This document shows positions 44,504 to 57,100 of a stretch of 64,000 nt of DNA, one piece after another. The notes under the pieces were generated by a model that was given only the letters and a program-made list of their open reading frames with translations, was not told where the DNA came from and did not search any database. Where the stretch lies: NCBI GenBank assembly GCA_011032825.1, contig JAADJZ010000014.1, forward strand, positions 806,001 through 870,000. The letters are read 5' to 3'. Position 1 is the stretch's first letter; the number at the start of each line of letters is the position of its first letter. The DNA comes from Massariosphaeria phaeospora. Taxonomy: Eukaryota > Ascomycota > Dothideomycetes > Pleosporales. Position numbers and translations under genes: made by a program.

Positions 44504-45014
44504 TGTTACAAACAAAGATGATACTAGGTATCGTAGACTAAGCAACAACGCAGAAGAGTTGTTAGAGCTTGCAGGTTTGCAAGACGAAAGTACAGCAACG
44601 CGCGAAGCAAAATTAAGTTAGCAAAAGTTACGTAATGCGCTACGTGCGCTACAAAGTAATACAAAATTTTAGTACGTAGCATACTAAGCAGCAGTTGCTA
44701 CGAGCGCTACGAACGCTACGGCGTAGCAAAACGTAGCAAGCAAAGTAAAACGCTTTTAGCAAAAAATTATAAAACTATATAGATTAGCAGAATTTCTTTT
44801 ACAATTTAGATTTTTTGTAGTTAACTCTCTTAAGTACATTTTATACATAGATTAAATCTATAGGCAACAGATTGTTACTTTGTTATTCTATTTAAAATAG
44901 AATTGAGATTGTTTTTTTGTTGTTATTAAGCTTTTTAAACATAGAACAATTTTTTAGGCAAAATTTCTAAGTCTAATAACTCGTACTTTTAGTAAGAGAA
45001 CACTTTTAATAACA
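44504..45014 (+). repeat. 5' LTR of B1
   Basis: 511 bp; differs from the 3' LTR almost only by C/T and G/A exchanges. Confidence 0.92.
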
Positions 45015-45099
45015 CGTTAACTACTTTAGGTTTAAAACTAAAACAACATAGCAACACTTACGAGCTTACGCACGACAAGTAGCAGCGTTACTGCACTTA

Positions 45100-48000
45100 C
45101 AACGAACCTAGCAACTGTAATAGCAAAGCAAGCTAACTAGATACAGCAGCAAGCAAAATAGATTTAAAAACTATTAGCAGCAGTTACAAAGCTTTAAGGT
45201 AAAACAAAAAAAAAGTTAGCAAAAGCACTCTTCCTAGAGAAATATAGCAAAAGAAAAAGAAACTTAAAACTTTTTTTTACTAACGTAGACTTTTACTGCT
45301 GTTATTATAGCAACAGCTTTTACACAAACTAAAACAAGATTCTAGCAGCTAGAATGCACATAAAAGACAACGCAGTAAAATAGTTTTAGCTATACGCCGA
45401 AAACTACGTTATACACGTAGAAAACGTAAAAAAAATAAAGCAAGACACAAAGCGCATTTTTAAGAATTAAAAATTGTTTAAGCAGAAACTGCATATAATC
45501 TACGGCAAAGTAGACAAAACGCAGCAAGCAATAAACTAACTTAAACTACTTAAGCAAAAAAGCTTAGCTAGCGAGTACACAATTAAATTTAAAAGAATTT
45601 AAGCTAAAGTAGACAATGTAGAAGAACGCAGCTTATGCAAGTTCTACTACGCAAAGTTAAAAAAACACGTAAAGAATAAAATTAGTTAAAACAAAAAACT
45701 AAAGAAACTTAACGAGCTAATTAAAACTGCAGTACAAATTAACAACTAACTATAGCAACAATAGTAAAAACGCAAGTTTACTGTTAAACTATATATACGC
45801 CTAGTAGCAACGATTAAAAAAACCTATTACTACGACTTAATAGATATCGACAGCGTTGAACGAGTTTAGAACGACAAACTACTACAAAAGCAGTTTAACA
45901 AAAAAGCTACCTCGACAAAGCAAAACTCTAAAAACAAGCTGTCTAAAGAGAAACGCTAGAAGCGTTACGACAATAAAGTATGTTTCTAATATAGTAAAAA
46001 CGAATACTTTCGCAGAAACTGCCTAGAAATACTATAGAAAGTAGCAAGCGCGCAAGCTACTACTATAGCTATAGTCTAACTACAGCAAGTAGCTACACTA
46101 TATTCAAGAATCTACGAAAAACTAGATAGCAAGTAGGTTAAAGTCAAAAACCTAATAGCAAAGAAACTGTTAGACTAGAAAACAAAACCTGCTTATCTAC
46201 AAGCAAAAGAAATTACAAATTAACTTTAAAACTACGAGTGCTAGATGTGCGGTAGGACTACTTACATTACCTAGTACTACAACTAATAGTTTAAGAAACT
46301 ACAAATTAAAGAACTACAAAAATAAAAAGCTGCAAAAGTAGCAATAGCACAACAAGAACTAATAAAAAAGAAAATAAAGTTCGCTAATTAGAACAATTAC
46401 GGAAACCTGCTTTAGCACTAGTGCAACGAAAAAAACTGCATATATTACGCAAACAATAGAATTCTCGCGCAACAATAGCTAAAATTACTATTACACGTTT
46501 TACTTAAAAATAGCGAATGTACAGTAACAGAATGTTACGTACACAACTACAACAATTAGTTTAAAAACTACAGCAAAAGCTGCGCATAGGCATAGTGTTA
46601 CAACAAAAAGTGTTAAACACACTAGTTTAGCAAGTATATTACAGAATAGTAGCTTATAAGTCTAAAAAACAAAAACTACTTAAAATGCAACAACAAATTA
46701 TGCATAGAAAACTACAAAACGTGCTAAGCAGCACGATAGCTTTTCTGCATCTAAAAGTACGCAATCTATTAGTTATAGAAATACGCAACCAAATAGAATT
46801 TTAAAAATCAAGATTACAGCAAACACCTATAGCTATGAAAATGTTTTATTAACTAGTGCAATTACTACGAGTAGTAGGACATTTTAGAAAAACAAGTTTT
46901 AAAAGCTTTTTTAACAAAAAACTAGTAGGCTACTAGATCTATAGTTAGAATAGTATAAGTGCTTTTAGCACAACCGTACAAAGCGTACAAAAAACGCAAC
47001 TAAAATAGAATTACATAAAAGTAAAAGCGAAAGTCGCAGGCTAAAAGCTTACTACACTACTTGATAGCAAAGCTGCCTAGACATTAGTCTCTCTAGAATA
47101 AGTAAAAAAAAACAAAATACTTTATTAAGTTAAGAATTAACTAATACGAACAGTGTTAGCTAACGAACAACTACTTAAATATAAAAACAGTTTAATTAAC
47201 TTAAAAACTTATAAAGTTGAAATAAAAGTTGCGAGCATTAGGCATTAACAGTGTATTAATATTATAAACTTTAAAGGTTCTAACATGTATATTAAGTACA
47301 ACTAGCTACAAAAACACAATTTTAATATTAATTAAAAAAACGAAACAATACGCAGCCGAAGGCTTAAAAAGAAAGTTGCTGTAGTATAACAAAACAAATT
47401 AACAATTCAAAGCTTACTTAAAAACGAGAGAATTAGTTTAATTTTACTTTACAAAATCGCGAGAATCTGTAAAAAAAACTCTTAGCAAATAAGCGTTATA
47501 TAAATATAACAAGTCGCGCTTTTAAAAGTAAGCAAACTACGATCTAACCTTTTTAAAAAACTAAAACAAAAGTTTAGAAACTTTTTTACAAAATACCAAG
47601 CGAAGTTTAAAAGTTTCTTTGAAAAAAACAAAGAGCATAACTTAGCAAACTACTAAAAATAAAATCATAAAATTATTCTTAAAAAAAGAACAAAACTGCG
47701 ACTAAAACTAATGTATTCTCTAACTTACGACTAGCAGAAAAAATTAAAAAAATACATTTAAAGAAATATTTAGCGAGAATACATACAACTAAGCGAAAGC
47801 TTAATAGCTTCGCTAATATTATTTGTACTTAAGAAAAACAAGAAGTTGAAACTGTGCGTAGATTTTCAACATTTTAACAACGTTACACAAAAAAACAGAT
47901 ACTTACTACCGCTTATTTAGAAGCTTATAGATTAACTCTAAAAAGTAAAATAAATTACAAAACTTAACGTACGAAACAGATACTATCGCATTAAAATTGC

Positions 48001-50440
48001 AAAAAAGCACGAATAGATAATAGCTTTTAAAACTAGATATAGATTTTATAAGTACTAAGTTATACTATTTAGATTAACTAATGCCTTAGCTACGTTTTAG
48101 GCCTTAATTAACAAAGTACTATACAAATATTTAAACATCTTTGTTACAGCGTACTTAAACGACGTATTAATATACTCTAAAAAAACGCTCAAAGAATATT
48201 AAAAACATGTTAAAAAAGTGCTACGAAAGATAAAGCAGTACTAGCTACTCTTTTACTTAAAAAAGTGTAAATTTTACGTTACAGAAACTAGCTATTTTAG
48301 ATTTATTATTTTAAGAGAAAGTGTGTCTATGGACTTAAAGAAAATTTAGACTATACAAAAATAGCTAACTTCTAAAACAGTAAAAAACGTATAGTTCTTT
48401 TTAAAATTTACTAACTTCTATTAAAAGTTTATTAAAAATTACTTTAAGACTACAACACTACTCTTAGAAGTTACTAAAAAAAATAAAAAGTTTAAATAAA
48501 CAGAAATACAGAAACAAGCGTTTTAAGAACTTAAAAAGAAGTTTACTACAACACTAATGCTGCAAATGCACAACTTAAAAAAAAAAACTTAAGTAGAAAC
48601 TAATGCTTTAGACTATGCATTAAAAGCAATACTCTTACAGCAATGCAACGATAGAAAATAAAAACTAGTGTTCTACTATTCTAGAAAGTTCTTAGAAGCA
48701 AAACTCAACTACAACGTTTACAATAAAAAGCTATTAGCAATAATAAACGCTTTTAAACAGTAGAAAGCATAGCTAAAAGAAGCAAGGCATTAAGTACAAG
48801 TGTACTTAGATTATTAAAACTTTACTAGCTTTACTACAACTAAGAAATTAAATTAACAACAAGTCAAATAGGCTGAATTTATAGCAAATTACAATATCAA
48901 GATTTACTATTGCAAAGAAACTAACAACGAAGCTGCAAACGCGCTTAGTTAAAAATTAGATTTTACAAAAACTAACAAACTAGTTACGCACGACTTAGTA
49001 TTACAACGAAATTTAAACAGAACTTTTAAATACAACTAACTACGATTAGCTAAAATAGCTAAAGTTACAAGCATTAAAAAAAGAATGCACTAAGAATAGA
49101 GCAAAAACGACTAGCAAAGATAGATAGTTACAAGCGACACTTAAGCTATACAGCTTATCTAGAAATTACATGCTTCACGAGCATACAAATACCTAGAAAT
49201 TAACAAAATAGTTTAACAAATTTTAAACGAGTACTTAATACTCTATGTACAAAACACAGTTTAGAAAGTAGTAAGCAACTATTTAGATTGTTTTAAAAAC
49301 AAACTTAAGAAACACAAGTTTTACGAACTACTTTAACTACTAGAACTATTCGCACGCTTATAAATTAGCGTTACAATAGACTTTATAGTAAAGCTCTTAA
49401 AATTGTTAAAACCTAGATTAGCACGGCTATGCGATTTGATATTAGTAATTGTAGATTAATTAACTAAAAAATTACACTTTGTACTAATAGAAGAATTAAT
49501 TACAGCAGAAAAAATAGCTTACGAGGTTACAAAGGCACTTGTCGCTAATTACAAATTACTAGAACAGTTTATTACTAATAGAAACAAGCTGTTTACATTA
49601 AAGTTTTAGAATACGTTTCTAGCCTAGTTAGAAGTTGCAAAAAAGCTATTAACAAGCTTTTACCCGCAAACAAACAGCTAGACAGAACGAACGAACTAAA
49701 CGCTAGAATAGTACCTACGAATGTACACTAATAAGCTGCAAAACAACTAGGTTAAACTTTTGCTAATAGCACAATTGGCATACAACAGCACGAGGTTTAC
49801 AACAATAGAACACTCGCTACACTACGCAAATTACAGATATAAGCTAGTAGCTTATTAAAATTTAAAGAATATTAAAAGTATTTCGCTAGCAGCGGACGAC
49901 AAGGCTTTTAAAATGCAAGAATTACACAACGAATTAAGCAAACAAATCGCTTAAAAAAACTTTACGACAGCTAAGTTAGCAAATAAGAAAAAGCTTAAAG
50001 AACTAACTTTTAAAAAGAGAAATAGAGTTTTTCTCTTATAAAAAAACTTAAAAACTAAACAACTATGCAACAAGTTAAACAACTTTTAAATAAAACTATT
50101 TAAAATCTTAAAAGTTAAGAGACTTGTATTATTTAAACTATAGCTACTTGCAAGCATGCGCATACATCTAGTTTTTTACAAATTACTTTTTAAACTAGCA
50201 CTACTAAACGCCAAAGTAGCAACTAATATTAAGCTTAAAAACAAAAAGTACGAAGTCGAGAAAGTCAAGGACCTATAGAAGTTTAGACGTTAGTAGAAAT
50301 ACTTAGTTAAATAGCAAAAATAGCTAAAAAGCTAGAATACATAAAAACTAATAGGAAATTTTATAAACTGCAAGGAACTAGTGCAGACATATTACTAGCA
50401 AAATTTAGAAGCAAAGAATCCAAGTTTTCTAAAAAAGCAA
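45100..50440 (+). pseudogene. gag-pol remnant of B1
   Basis: Read through stops: a long charged gag part (45100 to about 46200); an unusual Cys/His-rich part at about 46230-46780; RT from about 47845 (LCVDFQHFNNVTQKNRYLLP) with the active box YLNDVLIYS at about 48150 (family YLDD); RNase H at about 48594-48960 (YYSRKFLEAKLNYNVYNKKL); integrase core at about 49370-49860 (FYPQT, then QNN-VKLL and AQLAYNSTRF); chromodomain at about 50250-50410 (KKYEVEKVKD...KYLVK). Stops sit mainly at Trp and Gln positions. Dead by RIP. Confidence 0.85.
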
Positions 50441-51165
50441 AAAAGTTAAAAAAAAAAAAAGCGAGCAAAGAAGAGTTAGTTTGTAACTAGCCTAGGTTAG
50501 CTGAAAGCAGTTCAAATAGCAGTAGTATAGAACTATTAGTAGAAGCCGTACTCTTAGAATCGAAAAAAGCGCTTAACTGCGCTCTTTCAAAACGTTTTAT
50601 TTCTTTAATCGTTGCTAGCTTACGAGTAAACAACTTTTTCTCTTTACCTACAGCAGCATTTATTTGAATTTAGAGCTAAAGCACGCGTTAACGAGCAGCG
50701 CTTAAACAATCGCGCACTTCTATTTCTTAAAGCTTAGCAGCACGAAGCTCTTAACGCAAAAAACGCTATTTTTTAGCAACAGCAGCAAACTTTTTTTTAA
50801 AAAAAAAAAAACTGCACACTAAGCTAGACGAGATACAGTCTAAACAAGTTCTTTTAAGCAAAAAAAAACACTTTAGACTCTTTAACAAGCAGCGACAGCA
50901 AAGCTTTGCTACAAAGTAATTTATTACATAGATACGCGCAAAACAAGCGTGCTTACAAATAGTTAACTTTGCAAAAAAAAATACAAAAACCTTAAGCATA
51001 GTTAAACTTTAAAACTTAAAAAAATACAAAAAAAAGTTACAACACGACGAGAATCAAAGTTAACTTACTTTTATACAAAAAGGCACTTTTAATGTAAAAC
51101 GCAAAAAAAACTAGCACAGCATAGTAAAACAGCTATTAAAATAATATTTTTAAAAAAAAAGATAA

Positions 51166-51676
51166 TGTTACAAACAAAGATAATACTAGGTATTGTAAAC
51201 TAAGCAACAACGTAGAAAAGTTGTTAGAGCTTGCAAGTTTGCAAGACAAAAGTACAGCAACGCGCAAAGCAAAATTAAGTTAGCAAAAGTTACGTAATGC
51301 GCTACGTGCGCTACAAAGTAATACAAAATTTTAGCACGTAGCATACTAAGCAGCAGTTGCTACGAGCGCTACGAACGCTACGGCGTAGCAAAACGTAGCA
51401 AGCAAAGTAAAACGCTTTTAGCAAAGAATTATAAAACTATATAGATTAGCAGAATTTTTTTTACAATTTAAATTCTTTGTAGTTAACTCTTTTAAGTACA
51501 TTTTATACATAGATTGAATCTATAAGCAACAGATTGTTACTTTGTTATTTTATTTAAGATAAAATTAAAATTGGTTTTTTGTTGTTATTAAGCTTTTTGA
51601 ATATAGAACAATCTCTTAGGCGGAATTTCTAAGTCTAATAACTCGTACCTTCGGTAAAAAAACACTTCTAATAACA
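51166..51676 (+). repeat. 3' LTR of B1
   Basis: 511 bp; partner of 44504-45014. The B2 (486 bp) and B3 (501 bp) LTRs are the same family. Confidence 0.92.
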
Positions 51677-53008
51677 CTTAGTTTAAAAGTATTGCTTAGA
51701 GTTTGCAACTGCTAGAGCTCGTTGTTGATAAACAGTAGTAGTAATAGAGTACGCAATCGAATGTTAAAAGCTGTTATAACTTGTTCTAGGTTAAATAGAA
51801 CCAATCTAGCGCTTTGAAACTTTCTTTGGATATTACTAAAAGTAATTGCTGCATTATAGGCGCGTATAAAGCATAGTAGAAACTTAAGTTTTGTAATGTA
51901 AGTAATTCGGTTGCGCATAAGATCTTTAGTTTAGCGCTCGTACGCTTTCTTTAAAAGAGCAAAACAACTTACATTAAAAAGCTGCAAAAAGTGCGATAAG
52001 TACGGAAGCATATAAATAGTAATAATTTTGTTTTTCTTGTAGTATTGCTAGAATGCAAGCGAGTTATAGCTCTTATAGCTATCAATTGCGAGTAGTTAGT
52101 AAGCACTAACTACTCTTTTCTTTGTATACTTATTAAAGTGCTTTAACTACTGCAAGCTAAGTTTATTTGTTGTCTAGCCGTTTTTAGAAACTGCAATAAC
52201 CTAGTTCTAAAGCAGATTCTTTTCTTTGTACTAAGCAAAGAAGTAATAGCAGCCTTTAAAAATAATAAAAAGTAAAATAGCTTACTTTGTTGCGTTAATG
52301 CTTTGGATAACTGTTGTTTATTTTCTATTACCTTGCTGTATTGCCTTTAGCCGTTCTCGTTTCTTTAAAGCTGTAACAACTGCTTTAGTTGTTATCTAGC
52401 TTATTATAAAGCCTGTTTTGTTAAAGTTGTACGTGTTTTTATTCTAGATGCCGTACTTAGCTTTAATGTTAGCTACTAGGCTAAACTAGCTCTAGATAAC
52501 TTTCAAGTTTTTGCAAAGCGCTTTTTTATAATCGTACTTGCAATTAAACTTTATTGTAAACTTAGAGCAGTGCTTAACCTACGTACTAAACTAGTTTAAG
52601 CTAACCTAGCCTAGATTGCGCTTTGCGCGCAAGGAATTGGCTATATTAGCTACAGCTACGAGCCTAAAGAGAAATCCGCGCGTAATAAGCTTAAGTATAT
52701 ACTCAACAACTACGCTTTTCTTAGTCTTTGTTAGATTTATTAATTTAAGCTTGTAATTTGCTTGTAAAGGCTGTTTAGCGCGTTGATTACTTAGTGTTGC
52801 TTAAAAAACGTTATAGATAGCTGCAGCGCGTTGCAAAAAAAGTATCGCGTTTTGTTTAAAAGCTTAAAAAGTAGTTTGTATCTAACGTTTATTAGAAAGC
52901 TCTATTTAGTATTGTTGTAAAAGCATCGTGTACATAGGTAGAGTTAGTAGAAGCTTAGCAAAAGTATTCGGCGAACTCGTGTGTCCGGCAAGCTCGTAAG
53001 GTACATTA

Positions 53009-53546
53009 TCTAAGCGTGTGTTAACTGCAGCAAAAAGTAGTAAACTAATTTTTTGTTAGTATAAGTTAATTTTTGCACGATTAGCAAAGTTTTTTTTAGT
53101 ATTAACTTAATTTTAGCTATTAGTGTATTATATTGCGTGTTGCGATTAGTTACGAGTTAAGCAATTTTATTAACGTAAGTAGCTTAGAATAGCTAAATCT
53201 TATAGTTTGCTCAATTTTAAACAACTTTAATGCTAAAAAACTACTTTAGTTTCTTTCTTTTAGTAAGAGTATGTTTTTTTTTTTAGCTTTTTTACAACTT
53301 TATCTGCTGCTACTCTACGTATAAAGTAATTGCTAAAAATAATATTATTAACGTAGAAAAAAGTTGAAACTTTATTGCGTATTATGTAGCTAAGTTCGTA
53401 GAGCACTAAAGTAAAACTAATTTTCTTTAAATATTTCGTAATGTTTTTTTGCTATAGAAAAGGTGATATTTGAAAGCTATACAACGCTTTTTGTAGCTAG
53501 AGTATTGTACTTTGCTTAACGTATTTTTAAAGCATTTGCATATGTA
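53009..53546. other. Unassigned AT-rich DNA left of element C
   Basis: No motif recognised. Together with 60124-60956 it is the locus into which C inserted. Confidence 0.4.
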
Positions 53547-54020
53547 TGTTACAATTAATAATTCGCTAAGCCGCTAAAAGAAAAAGATGCTTTTACTTTA
53601 GCGCTTAAGGTAACAGAGCATGGCTATACCTTAGGTAAGCTTAGCACGTAAGCTAAGAACTTCTTTTAACGACACAGCTTCTTTATATGCTCTCTTTAAT
53701 TTTACGCTCTCTATAGCACCTTAAGAGCAAGAAATTAAAGTGCTTTTATTAATCTGCTAGCTTTGCGAAAGCAAGGAGATTACACAAAGCACGCCTACGT
53801 ATATAGTCAAAACGATAAACTTTTATAGCTTATTGTCTTTAATCTTAATTACTTAAGTTGACTTTTACTTTGACTTTTATACTCTTTGCAGAACGAAGCC
53901 TGCTACTGCCTTAGTATCAAACGCTATACAACTTTCTTTTTAGTCTATCAAACTTACTTAATCTCTAAAAACCAACCTAAGCCTAATAAACGACTTTTTC
54001 AAGTCCGCTTAGCTTTTACA
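53547..54020 (+). repeat. 5' LTR of C
   Basis: 474 bp; paired with 59645-60118. Confidence 0.93.
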
Positions 54021-54179
54021 TATTAAAAACTTTTAAGATAAATAATACTTTAATAACTACTTTTTCTTATACTCGCACTAGCGGTACGAAGGTAGCGAAG
54101 CTTAACTTCTACTATAGAGATTGCTTAAAGCTAGAGAACTAGTTACTCTAGTTTAACTTTTTCTTTAAGTTTGAAAATA

Positions 54180-57100
54180 ACTACGTTAACGACGTTAACA
54201 AGGCATTTCTAATAGCTTCTTACATAAAAAAAATAGCTCTTAAGTAAGTCTAACTCTACTTAAAAAAGTACTTAAATAGCGACAACGATAAAGACATAAT
54301 TACACGCATGTTCAAAAATCGCGCTGTGTTTAAAAACAAGCTGCAACAATTTTACGCGATTGCTAATAAACCTACTATCGCAGAAAAAACTATTCAACGA
54401 ATGCGCTAGACTAAGTTAGTTAAAAACTACGCTAACCTATTTTAACAGTACTCTATCTAGACTAACTAGAACGACAAAGCACTTATGCGCATGTACAAGC
54501 AAAAGCTAAAAAATAACGTTAAAGCAAAACTAATGCGCTTTAGAGCAGCTACAGACACTTTAGACAACTTAATTAAAAAATTAATCTGCTTCAACAATGA
54601 GTTGTACAAACTCGCAATTAAAACGCGAGCTAAAGCAAAGTTCTACGCACTAAAGAGCAACAAGAGTTATACACTTAACACTAGCTAGCGTTAAGTACAA
54701 ACTTAACACTCGCGCCTAGCAAGCGTATACAACTTAGCTTAAAGTTACAAACTTATGCACCTCAACAACCTCAACAAAAGCAAACTAATTAATAAACAAT
54801 TAAAGTATAGCAAGGAAACAAGGACTTGCTATAATTGTAGCAAACTAAGCTACATCTTTAGCAACTGTTACTAAAAGAACAAAGTTGTTTAGTAGTTAAA
54901 CGTACTGTCCAATACTACGAGTAGTATTAATAAAGAATAAAAAGTAATTACTTCTATAGATGTTAAGAGTTAGAGAGAACAGTCGCTTAAAAGAACAAGT
55001 TTAGCTAAAGAAAAATTGCTTTGTAACAATACCAACTCTTTGATAGACAAAGAATACGAGTTACTAAACGAGCAACTAAACTCACTAAATACTACGAAAC
55101 ATCGAGACTAGATTATTAAAAAAAAACGAGTACAAAGAATCTATTAATCTAACACTTTACTTTAAGACGATGTACTCAATTACGACGAAGCAGTATAGAG
55201 ATATTTTAACAAGCCTAACTAATAGCTTACAAAGAAAAACAAACAAGAAATCTATTAAAAGCTCAAAAAAGCAAGACGCTCTAAAGAAAACATTTTACTT
55301 TTAAATCTAAACGAATTGGCTACTAAAGAACACTAGCACGATAAAGTAGCAAAAGAATTTTAACAATGCTTTAGAAGAAAACGCAACGACGCGAACTCTT
55401 ACAAACTACAGTACTACTTAGACTACTAAAATCTAGAACACGCGAAAATGTTATAAACAGTGTGCTTTTACAATTACTATTTTACTTACTACTTAAACAA
55501 GCAAGGCACGAAATAGTTCTTTAAAAAAAAAAGCTAATTCTGCTTTTAAAAGTAGTTTAACTGCAAAAACGACACTTGCGAACACTACCTATAGAACAAA
55601 CGCAACATATCGCACTTCTTTAGAAAAAACAACTTAGCAGAACTGCTTGCAATGCAAATGCTTGTAAACAACAACTGTACTTAGGCTTAATAGCAAACCT
55701 ACCTACACTCTAACTACGCACAGCATTAGACTTTTAAGAAAGCTAATAGATTTGGTACAAAGTTTTTTTTAGGCTAGCAACGCCTAACTCTAGAGTTAGA
55801 CAGATTAACGTAATTAACTTAGCAAAACAGATTAAGCTCTTAGTAAAGCTTAACGGTTACTTAATAAAAGCCTTAATCGACACAGAAGCACAGGATAACT
55901 TTGTTTTTACTTAAGCAGTATTTGTAGCTAGTTTACACCTACTAGAGAAACAACAGCTCTATTTACTTGCTAGTGCCAACGAACAGCTTATACAAGCGCA
56001 ACTAGTAGTTACACATAAAATAAGTAACGTACTATTGCACATCAAACGACACTAAAAGAAGTTAGCTTTTGACGTCTTTAGACTAGCTATCTACAACATT
56101 ATTTTAAAACTTTTTTAGTTAAAAAAGCACAATTCTTAGATTAACTAGAGGAAGAACACGCTTTTACTAGAGTGTTGCAGAAATAGCGCTTCTAACACTA
56201 TGCCTGCGCATCGGCAAAGTTTAATAGCAAATAAAAAAACAATTAACGTAATTGCATTAACAAAGGACAGCTTTAGAACACAAAGGTTTAACTTAACAGA
56301 TACTAACTTAAAGCTCTTAGATTAACAAGTTAGAGTAAAGAAAAAAATTAGCGCACTTTTAAAAATACTCTACGAGTACAAAGAGTTTAAACATTTCTTT
56401 TAAAAAGCGGTAGATGCAGAAGCATTACTAAAACACAAACTTTAAAACTACAAAATCGTCTTACAAAAAAGAAAGCAACTAACTTTTAGCTTAATTTATA
56501 GACTATTAAAAAAAGAGTTAAGCACGCTCCGCGATTACATTAAAAATAACTTAAAAAAAAGTTACATACAACTATTACAGTTACTTGCAGAATACTTAAT
56601 TATTTTTATACTAAAGAAAAACGGCGTATTACGACTATGCGTTGACTTTTAAAAGCTTAACAACATTACAGTTAAAAATCAATACTTCTTACTAAATATT
56701 ATAGAATTACAGGATTGATTATTCTACGCGAAAGTCTTTACAGCGCTTAACCTACAGAATAGTTACTACTTTATTAAAATTAAAAAAAGTAAAGAATAGA
56801 AAACAGCGTTCTAAACGAGATACAAACATTACGAATACACTGTTATGCTATTTAGGCTTACAAATGCCTTAGCAACTTTTTAAGAGCTTATTAACAACGT
56901 GTTAAAAATGCACTTAGACATCTTTGTTATTGCTTATTTAAACAACATTTTTATTTATTTTAAAACTTAAGAGAACTATGTTAAACATGTTAAAACAGTG
57001 CTAAAGTGCTTTAACAAGTTTAACTTTTAACTTAAACTAAAAAAGTGCGAATTTTACAAGCACGAAGTTGCATTTTTTAGATACGTAGTAGAAGCGGACG

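Larger units (their letters stand above)
44504..51676 (+). mobile_element. Complete Ty3/Gypsy chromovirus B1 (7173 bp)
   Basis: Two 511-bp LTRs (44504-45014 and 51166-51676), both TGTTAC...AATAACA. Flanking pentamers TTTAG (44499-44503) and CTTAG (51677-51681) form a target duplication differing by one C-to-T. Internal region on the + strand has gag, RT, RNase H, integrase and chromodomain. Inserted in the transposase gene of D. Other copies of the family: B2 (8650-9850) and B3 (61345 to window end). Confidence 0.92.
43990..52950 (-). pseudogene. Pogo-like transposase of D, interrupted by B1
   Basis: Minus strand: 52950-51682 is the N-terminal and DDE part, 44503-43990 the C-terminal part. 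An open stretch (51918-51712) reads MRNRITYITKLKFLLCFIRA, then AAITFSNIQ and RLVLFNLEQVITAFN, the region after the DDE core in fungal Fot1-type transposases. P1 carries the same block. A zinc-knuckle remnant (KHNARTY) lies near 44110-44130. Stops throughout, mostly TAG. Confidence 0.75.
43963..53008 (-). mobile_element. Pogo/Fot1-like transposon D, split by Gypsy element B1
   Basis: Ends TAACGTA (43963) and TACATTA (53002-53008, a G-to-A variant of TACGTTA). TIR doublet GAGCTCGCCGAATAC / GGTTCGTCGAACAC on the left, matched in inverse at 52968-52998. Removing B1 and one 5-bp duplication leaves 1868 bp, a full-length element. MITE1 shares its ends. Confidence 0.85.

Noticed and set aside
50766..50999. 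77-codon Leu/Phe/Cys-rich ORF repeated at 62013-62213
   Set aside because: Occurs at the same place in two copies of element B but opposite to pol and in an A/T-tract region; explained by shared repeat sequence.
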